Positions 60,028 to 64,000 of a stretch of 64,000 bases of DNA are shown one piece after another. The DNA is from Pseudomonadota bacterium (GTDB lineage: Bacteria > Pseudomonadota > Gammaproteobacteria > Steroidobacterales > Steroidobacteraceae). Position numbers and translations under genes: made by a program. The notes beneath the pieces are model-generated. The model made no database searches, had not been told where the DNA came from, and saw nothing but the letters and a program-made list of their open reading frames with translations. The stretch lies in contig JANYAE010000058.1 in assembly GCA_025355105.1 (NCBI GenBank), positions 23,161 to 87,160 on the forward strand, given 5' to 3'. Position 1 is the stretch's first letter; every line of letters begins with the position of its first letter.

Positions 60028-60390
60028 TCAGTTGATGTAGGGGCCGAGCGCTTCTTTGAAGGACTCCGGCGTGAAGGGCTTCGAGATCAGGAACTTCGCG
60101 CCCGCCGACGTCGCCCGGGTACGCATCTCGACGGTCGCCTCGGTGGTGACGAAGCCGAACTTAAGCTTGACGCCGGCAGCCGACAGCTTCTCCAGCAGCT
60201 CGATGCCGGTCATGTTGGGCATGTTCCAGTCCGATAGCACCAGGTCCGGCGAGGCGCTCTGGATGGCCGCCAGCGCCTTGGCGCCGTCCTCGGCCTCGGA
60301 TATCTCGTGGCCCTCGAAGCCAGCCTGGCGCAGCGTCTTCTTGACGATCATGCGCATGGCGGCGGAATCATCGACGATCATGATCTTCAT
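60028..60390 (-). CDS. cheY: Single-domain response regulator (CheY-like)
   Basis: A 120-aa receiver with acidic pocket D7/D8 (IMIVDDSA), phosphoacceptor D54 (LVLSDWNMPNMTG), switch Thr in FVTTEAT and K104 in LISKPFTPES. There is no output domain. It is part of the chemotaxis run, after cheB. Confidence 0.92.
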   Translation of the reverse strand: MKIMIVDDSAAMRMIVKKTLRQAGFEGHEISEAEDGAKALAAIQSASPDLVLSDWNMPNMTGIELLEKLSAAGVKLKFGFVTTEATVEMRTRATSAGAKFLISKPFTPESFKEALGPYIN

Positions 60391-60503
60391 CGGCTCACTC
60401 CGAATACGACAGCTGCGCCAGAGCCGGCGCGTCCCATGCCCCGGTGCCCTCCGCACGCCGGCACCCCACAGGGGTTGTCGGCGCTCGGGCGGCGGATCTT
60501 GAG

Positions 60504-60543
60504 GGCCCGGCCCGCGATGCCGGGCGGCATCGCGGGCCGGGCC
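60504..60543 (-). terminator. Perfect 18-bp hairpin between cheB and cheY
   Basis: Arms 60504-60521 and 60526-60543 are perfectly complementary around a 4-nt GGGC loop in the 171-nt gap. No T tract follows on the minus strand, so it may act as a terminator, attenuator or mRNA stabiliser. Confidence 0.6.
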
Positions 60544-60561
60544 ACGCATCTGTGAACCGCG

Positions 60562-61713
60562 TCACGCGGCGTCGTGGCGCGCGCCGCCGCGCTCGCCGGC
60601 CAAGTGCATGATCTTGGCGGCGATCGCGCCGAGCGGATGCAGGGACTCCGCCGCACCGATTTCGTGCGCCGCGCCCGGCATGCCCCAGACGACGCTGGTG
60701 GCCTCGTCCTGCGCGATGCAGGCGGCGCCCGCTTCGCGCATCTCCTTCATGCCCTCGGAACCGTCCCGCCCCATGCCCGTCAACATGACGCCGATCGCGT
60801 TCGGGCCCGCGTTCTGCGCCACCGAACGGAACAGGACGTCAACCGACGGCTTGTGGCGCTGCACCGGCGGGCCATCGTTCAGCCGGCAGCGGTACTGCGC
60901 GCCGTCGCGCACCAGCAACAGGTGTTGGTCGCCGGGCGCGATGTAGACGTGTCCGGGCAGGATTTGCTGGCCGTCGCGGGCCTCGCAGACGGTGAGCGGC
61001 GAGACGCTGTTCATGCGCGTCGCGAAGGCCCCGCTGAAGGCCTTCGGGATGTGCTGCGTGATGACGATGCCCGGAGCATCCGGTGGCATGCGCACTAGCA
61101 CCTCGCGGATCGCCTCGGTGCCGCCGGTGGAGGCGCCGATCGCCACGATCTGGTCGGTGGTGCGAAAATGCCGCGACTGGGAAGCGCGCGGCAGCACGGC
61201 GTCGGCGCTCAGCTTCTCGATGATCGTCAGCGCCGAGGCCGGGGCGGCCGCGGCCGCCGGCAGCTCGCCGTCCTTCGGCAGCGCACGGACCCGGGCGCGC
61301 GCGGCCGCCTTGACCTTGGCGGTGATCTCCTGGGCGTACTCCTCGAGCTTGTAGGCGACGTCGACCTTCGGCTTGGTGACGAAGTCGATCGCGCCGAGCG
61401 CGAGTGCGTCGAGCGTCACGTCGGCGCCGCGCTCGGTCAGCGACGAGCACATGACCACCGGCATCGGTCGCAGCCGCATGAGGTTGCGCAGGAATTGAAT
61501 GCCGTCCATCTTCGGCATCTCGACGTCGAGCGTCAGGACGTCGGGGTTGAAGCGCTTGATCTTCTCCCTTGCCATGTAGGCGTCCTGGGCGGTACCGACG
61601 ACCTCGAGCGCCGGATCGGCGCCGAGAATCTCGCTCAGCAGCTGCCGCACGAGCGCCGAGTCGTCGACGATCAGCACCTTGATTCTTCTGGCGATTGTTG
61701 ACTTGGCGTCCAT
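60562..61713 (-). CDS. cheB: Chemotaxis methylesterase/glutamine deamidase CheB
   Basis: A 383-aa two-domain enzyme. The N-terminal receiver has D63 ([12 protein letters not shown]). The C-terminal esterase has the Ser in [12 protein letters not shown], the His in [10 protein letters not shown] and the Asp in [12 protein letters not shown]. It removes methyl groups from chemoreceptors. It starts 9 nt after cheD. Confidence 0.97.
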   Translation of the reverse strand: MDAKSTIARRIKVLIVDDSALVRQLLSEILGADPALEVVGTAQDAYMAREKIKRFNPDVLTLDVEMPKMDGIQFLRNLMRLRPMPVVMCSSLTERGADVTLDALALGAIDFVTKPKVDVAYKLEEYAQEITAKVKAAARARVRALPKDGELPAAAAAPASALTIIEKLSADAVLPRASQSRHFRTTDQIVAIGASTGGTEAIREVLVRMPPDAPGIVITQHIPKAFSGAFATRMNSVSPLTVCEARDGQQILPGHVYIAPGDQHLLLVRDGAQYRCRLNDGPPVQRHKPSVDVLFRSVAQNAGPNAIGVMLTGMGRDGSEGMKEMREAGAACIAQDEATSVVWGMPGAAHEIGAAESLHPLGAIAAKIMHLAGERGGARHDAA

Positions 61714-61722
61714 CGACGGCTC

Positions 61723-62382
61723 CTAGAACAGCTCGACGTCGCCGGTCTGCGGCGCGGCGCTGACCTGCTGCAGATAGCTGCGCTCGCGCGCGAAGATCGT
61801 GTCGTTGCGGGTCGACAACAGCTTCTTGACGCGTACCCGCCCGGTCTCCGGATAGAAGTGCACCTTGCGCGGGTAGACGTCGCCGAGGTCCTCGGCGGAG
61901 ACCGCAAAGCCCTCGGTCCGCAGGTAGCTGCGCACGAACTCGATGTTGCCGGCGCCGACGTCGGTCATCGCCGCGAGCACCTTGCCGCCGCCAACCAGCT
62001 TGAACTCAAGGTTGGCGCGCTTGGCCCCGGCCGTCAGCAGGTCGTTGATCAGACGCTCCATCGCGACGTTGCCGTAGCGGGTCGCGGCGCCGGTCGCGGC
62101 GGCCCAGGCGCTCTCGCCGTGCGAGCGGTCGAGCGGCAGCATGAAGTGGTTCATGCCGCCAATGCCGGTGGCGCGGTCGCGCACGCATGCCGAGACGCAC
62201 GAGCCGAGCACGGTGCAGATCATCTCGCCGTGCAGCGTCACGTAGTACTCGCCCGGCAGCAGCTTGGCTGCGAAGCTCTCGTGCAGCGGGTCCCAGTAGC
62301 GGCGGATGTGCCCGAATTGCGGCAGCCCGGGCGGCGGATCCGCGGTTGCCGGGCGCAGAGCCGCCGGGCGCGGCGCGCTCAT
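61723..62382 (-). CDS. cheD: Chemoreceptor glutamine deamidase CheD
   Basis: A 219-aa protein with the catalytic Cys in CTVLGSCVSACVRD, the His in GGMNHFMLP and the later KLVGGGKVLAAM. It deamidates receptor glutamines and can bind CheC-type phosphatases. It ends in GDVELF, close to the HVDLF end of the CheZ-like protein nearby. The ATG overlaps the cheR stop (ATGA). Confidence 0.95.
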   Translation of the reverse strand: MSAPRPAALRPATADPPPGLPQFGHIRRYWDPLHESFAAKLLPGEYYVTLHGEMICTVLGSCVSACVRDRATGIGGMNHFMLPLDRSHGESAWAAATGAATRYGNVAMERLINDLLTAGAKRANLEFKLVGGGKVLAAMTDVGAGNIEFVRSYLRTEGFAVSAEDLGDVYPRKVHFYPETGRVRVKKLLSTRNDTIFARERSYLQQVSAAPQTGDVELF

Positions 62383-63218
62383 AGGACTTTCCTGTAAATC
62401 GTCTTGCCGATCAGCTGGTAGCGGTCGCAGACCTTGAACAGCGATTCGGAGTGGCCAATGAACAGGAGATCGTCAGCGCGCTGCAACTGCGCCATGCGCT
62501 CGAACAGCACGCGCTGCGTGTCCTTGTCGAAGTAGATCACGACGTTGCGGCAGAAAATCGCGTCGAAGGGGCCCTTGAAGGGCCACTGGTGCATCAGGTT
62601 GAGCTGGCGAAAGGTGATCAGCGACTTCAGCGCCGGTGACGCCGTGCGCACTGCGGCGCGCGTATTCTCGAACCAGCGCTCGCAGCGCGCGTCAGCCATC
62701 TTCTCGAAGCGCTCGGCCTTGTAGTCGCCGGCCTGCGCGTGCGCCACGACCTGCGAGTCGAGGTCGGTGGCGAGGATGCGGATGTCCCAGCCGCGAAAGC
62801 GCGCCATCGACTCCTGCAGTGCGATCGCGATTGAATACGGCTCCTCGCCGGTCGAGCAGCCGGCGGACCAGATGCGGATCCGCCGCGTCGCCGCGTTGCG
62901 CTTCTCGAGCGCCGGCAACACGGTGTCGGCGAGGAACTCGAAGTGGTGCCCCTCGCGAAAGAACGACGTCAGGTTGGTGGTGATCGCGTTGGTGAACTGC
63001 TCGAGTTCCGCCGCCTCGCCGCTCGCGAGCAGCTCGAGGTACTCGGCGAAAGTCCGCAGCGACAGGCGCCGCAGCCGGCGCACGAGGCGGCTGTAGACCA
63101 GCTCGCGCTTGGATTCGGCGAGGGCGATCCCTGTGTGCTCGCGCACCAGCCGGCGGAGCTCGCCGAACTCGCCGTCCGAAAGCTGGAATTCACGTTCGCT
63201 GGCGGCACTCGACTGCAT
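62379..63218 (-). CDS. cheR: Chemoreceptor methyltransferase CheR
   Basis: SAM-dependent methyltransferase, 279 aa. An N-terminal helical domain (SDGEFGELRRLVREHTGIAL) is followed by the SAM fold with RIRIWSAGCSTGEEPYSIAI, ILATDLDSQVV, FDAIFCRNVVIYFD and LLFIGHSES. It lies 10 nt after the CheZ-like gene. Confidence 0.97.
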   Translation of the reverse strand: MQSSAASEREFQLSDGEFGELRRLVREHTGIALAESKRELVYSRLVRRLRRLSLRTFAEYLELLASGEAAELEQFTNAITTNLTSFFREGHHFEFLADTVLPALEKRNAATRRIRIWSAGCSTGEEPYSIAIALQESMARFRGWDIRILATDLDSQVVAHAQAGDYKAERFEKMADARCERWFENTRAAVRTASPALKSLITFRQLNLMHQWPFKGPFDAIFCRNVVIYFDKDTQRVLFERMAQLQRADDLLFIGHSESLFKVCDRYQLIGKTIYRKVL

Positions 63219-63228
63219 CGCTGGGCGC

Positions 63229-63693
63229 CTAGAACAGATCGACGTGGCTCGCCGCCCCGTTCGCCCGCATCTCGGAAAGCGCCTGCAGCACCTGCTCAGG
63301 CGTTGCGCCGCCGACCAGCAGATCGAACATCAGCCGCTCCTGTTCCATGCTGTACTGGCCGCGAATGTCGGCGCGCAGGCGCTCCCAGTTGCTGCCGGGC
63401 CCGACGTGCGAGCGCTCATCGACGAACTTCGCGAGCGAGGCGAGCGTGTCACGCACATGCCTCAGGCGCTGCGTCAGCCGGTCGTGGAATTGCAGCGCGG
63501 TGGTGGCCGCGAACGCATCGCCTGTGGCACCGAGCGCGGCGACGACGCCGGCCAGCTCCGCGACCGGTGCCTCCGCCTCGCGCAACGCGACCTCGATCTG
63601 CGAAGCGGCGAGCCCGAGCAGGCTCACGAGCGCCTCGTCGCCGGCCATTTCCGGTGCGATTGCGTCGCGGGTCCGTGCGGCGCCGTCGACCAT
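63229..63693 (-). CDS. Putative CheZ-like phosphatase in the chemotaxis operon
   Basis: A 154-aa mostly helical protein. ALQFHDRLTQRLRHV carries D71-xxx-Q75, the spacing of the catalytic Asp and Gln in CheZ (FQDLTGQ in E. coli). The C-terminus SHVDLF resembles the CheD tail GDVELF and could be a docking peptide. It is otherwise shorter than enteric CheZ. It lies between the STAS gene (1-nt gap) and cheR. Confidence 0.55.
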   Translation of the reverse strand: MVDGAARTRDAIAPEMAGDEALVSLLGLAASQIEVALREAEAPVAELAGVVAALGATGDAFAATTALQFHDRLTQRLRHVRDTLASLAKFVDERSHVGPGSNWERLRADIRGQYSMEQERLMFDLLVGGATPEQVLQALSEMRANGAASHVDLF

Positions 63694-63694
63694 C

Positions 63695-64000
63695 TCAGCT
63701 TTCCCGGACGAAGCCGAGCAGGCCGGCGACGCCAAGCTTGGTGGCCGCGTCGACGAGCGTGCTCGACGGCCGGTCCCAGTGCAGCGCGCGGCCGTGGGCG
63801 GCGGCGGTGCGACCGGCGGCGAGCAGCAGCTGCAGGCCCGCGGTGTCGACCGCGGCGACGCGGCTCGCGTCGATGCGATCGACGCCACAATTGACGGCCG
63901 AGCGCAGCGACTCGAAGGTCTCGCGGATGTTGCGGATCTCGAGCGATGCAGGCAACGCCGGTCCGCTGCTGGCCGGCGCCGGCGCGGCAACGACTTCGGC
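63695..64000 (-). CDS. STAS-domain protein (may continue past the right edge)
   Basis: The frame encodes a STAS (anti-sigma-antagonist) fold: LPASLEIRNIRETFESL, VDRIDASRVAAVDTAGLQLL with Thr in the usual Ser position, and ALHWDRPSSTLVDAATKLG. The frame is open to the window edge. A TTG at 63955 could start it, but the real start may lie beyond 64000. STAS proteins are common at the head of chemotaxis operons. Confidence 0.75.
   Translation of the reverse strand, partial: AEVVAAPAPASSGPALPASLEIRNIRETFESLRSAVNCGVDRIDASRVAAVDTAGLQLLLAAGRTAAAHGRALHWDRPSSTLVDAATKLGVAGLLGFVRES

Overview
This is a 64 kb stretch of a high-GC (roughly 70% by eye) bacterial chromosome, densely packed with genes. The blocks rplM-rpsI, miaB-phoH-ybeY-corC-lnt, leuS-lptE...holA-nadD-rsfS...rlmH-maf-rng-yhdP-nit-tldD, pmbA/darP and uvrA/MFS/ssb are typical of Gammaproteobacteria. 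A Coq7-type ubiquinone hydroxylase and a CRP/Vfr-type regulator agree with that. The high GC content, long-form PurC and accessory gene set suggest a Nevskiales/Steroidobacterales/Xanthomonadales-like lineage, but that is inference. I see no IS element, prophage, CRISPR array or rRNA. One tRNA (Gln, CTG anticodon) is present.

Layout. 1-2.2 kb: the 5' part of an acyl-CoA ligase, tRNA-Gln, rpsI and rplM (all minus). 2.3-3.8 kb: coq7 and a CRP homologue (plus). 3.9-5.8 kb: djlA, an orphan ParS/Xre-type antitoxin homologue and rpe (minus). 5.9-11.6 kb: purC, a BtuF-like protein, a YihY membrane protein, a Cys/Met-metabolism PLP enzyme and pmbA. 11.7-15.2 kb: darP, purE, purK and an ExeA-type ATPase fused to an FHA domain. 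15.2-24.5 kb: the minus-strand run rlmH, maf, rng, yhdP, nit, tldD and a small membrane protein.

24.6-32.5 kb is an accessory island between rlmH and rsfS. It encodes a three-part sugar ABC transporter, a purine-type phosphoribosyltransferase, an AzgA-type purine permease, a ribokinase and a secreted nucleoside hydrolase. Together these could split extracytoplasmic nucleosides, import both halves and return them to nucleotides. 32.6-34.7 kb: rsfS, nadD, holA. 34.7-39.6 kb is a second interruption of the same conserved cluster, between holA and lptE. It holds an S10 carboxypeptidase homologue, a secreted cupin, a protein fusing a PCuAC copper-chaperone domain to a BtuF-like binding domain, a lipoprotein alpha/beta hydrolase and an HExxH protein. 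Several of these are joined by TGATG or GTGA overlaps.

39.6-42.7 kb: lptE and leuS. 43 kb: a secreted Lys/Asp repeat protein. 43.5-47 kb: a tyrosine-catabolism operon (hpd, aromatic aminotransferase, M19 dipeptidase homologue). 47-52.2 kb: miaB-phoH-ybeY-corC-lnt. 52.3-57.1 kb: ssb, an MFS transporter, uvrA. 57.1-64 kb: a PAS histidine kinase, an HDOD protein and a chemotaxis operon (STAS, CheZ-like, cheR, cheD, cheB, cheY, CheX-like). The operon probably continues upstream, beyond the right edge of the window, where cheA/cheW would be expected.

Most promising for follow-up: the PCuAC-BtuF fusion, the nucleoside-salvage island, the two candidate CheY-P phosphatases with their shared C-terminal tail, and the orphan antitoxin homologue.
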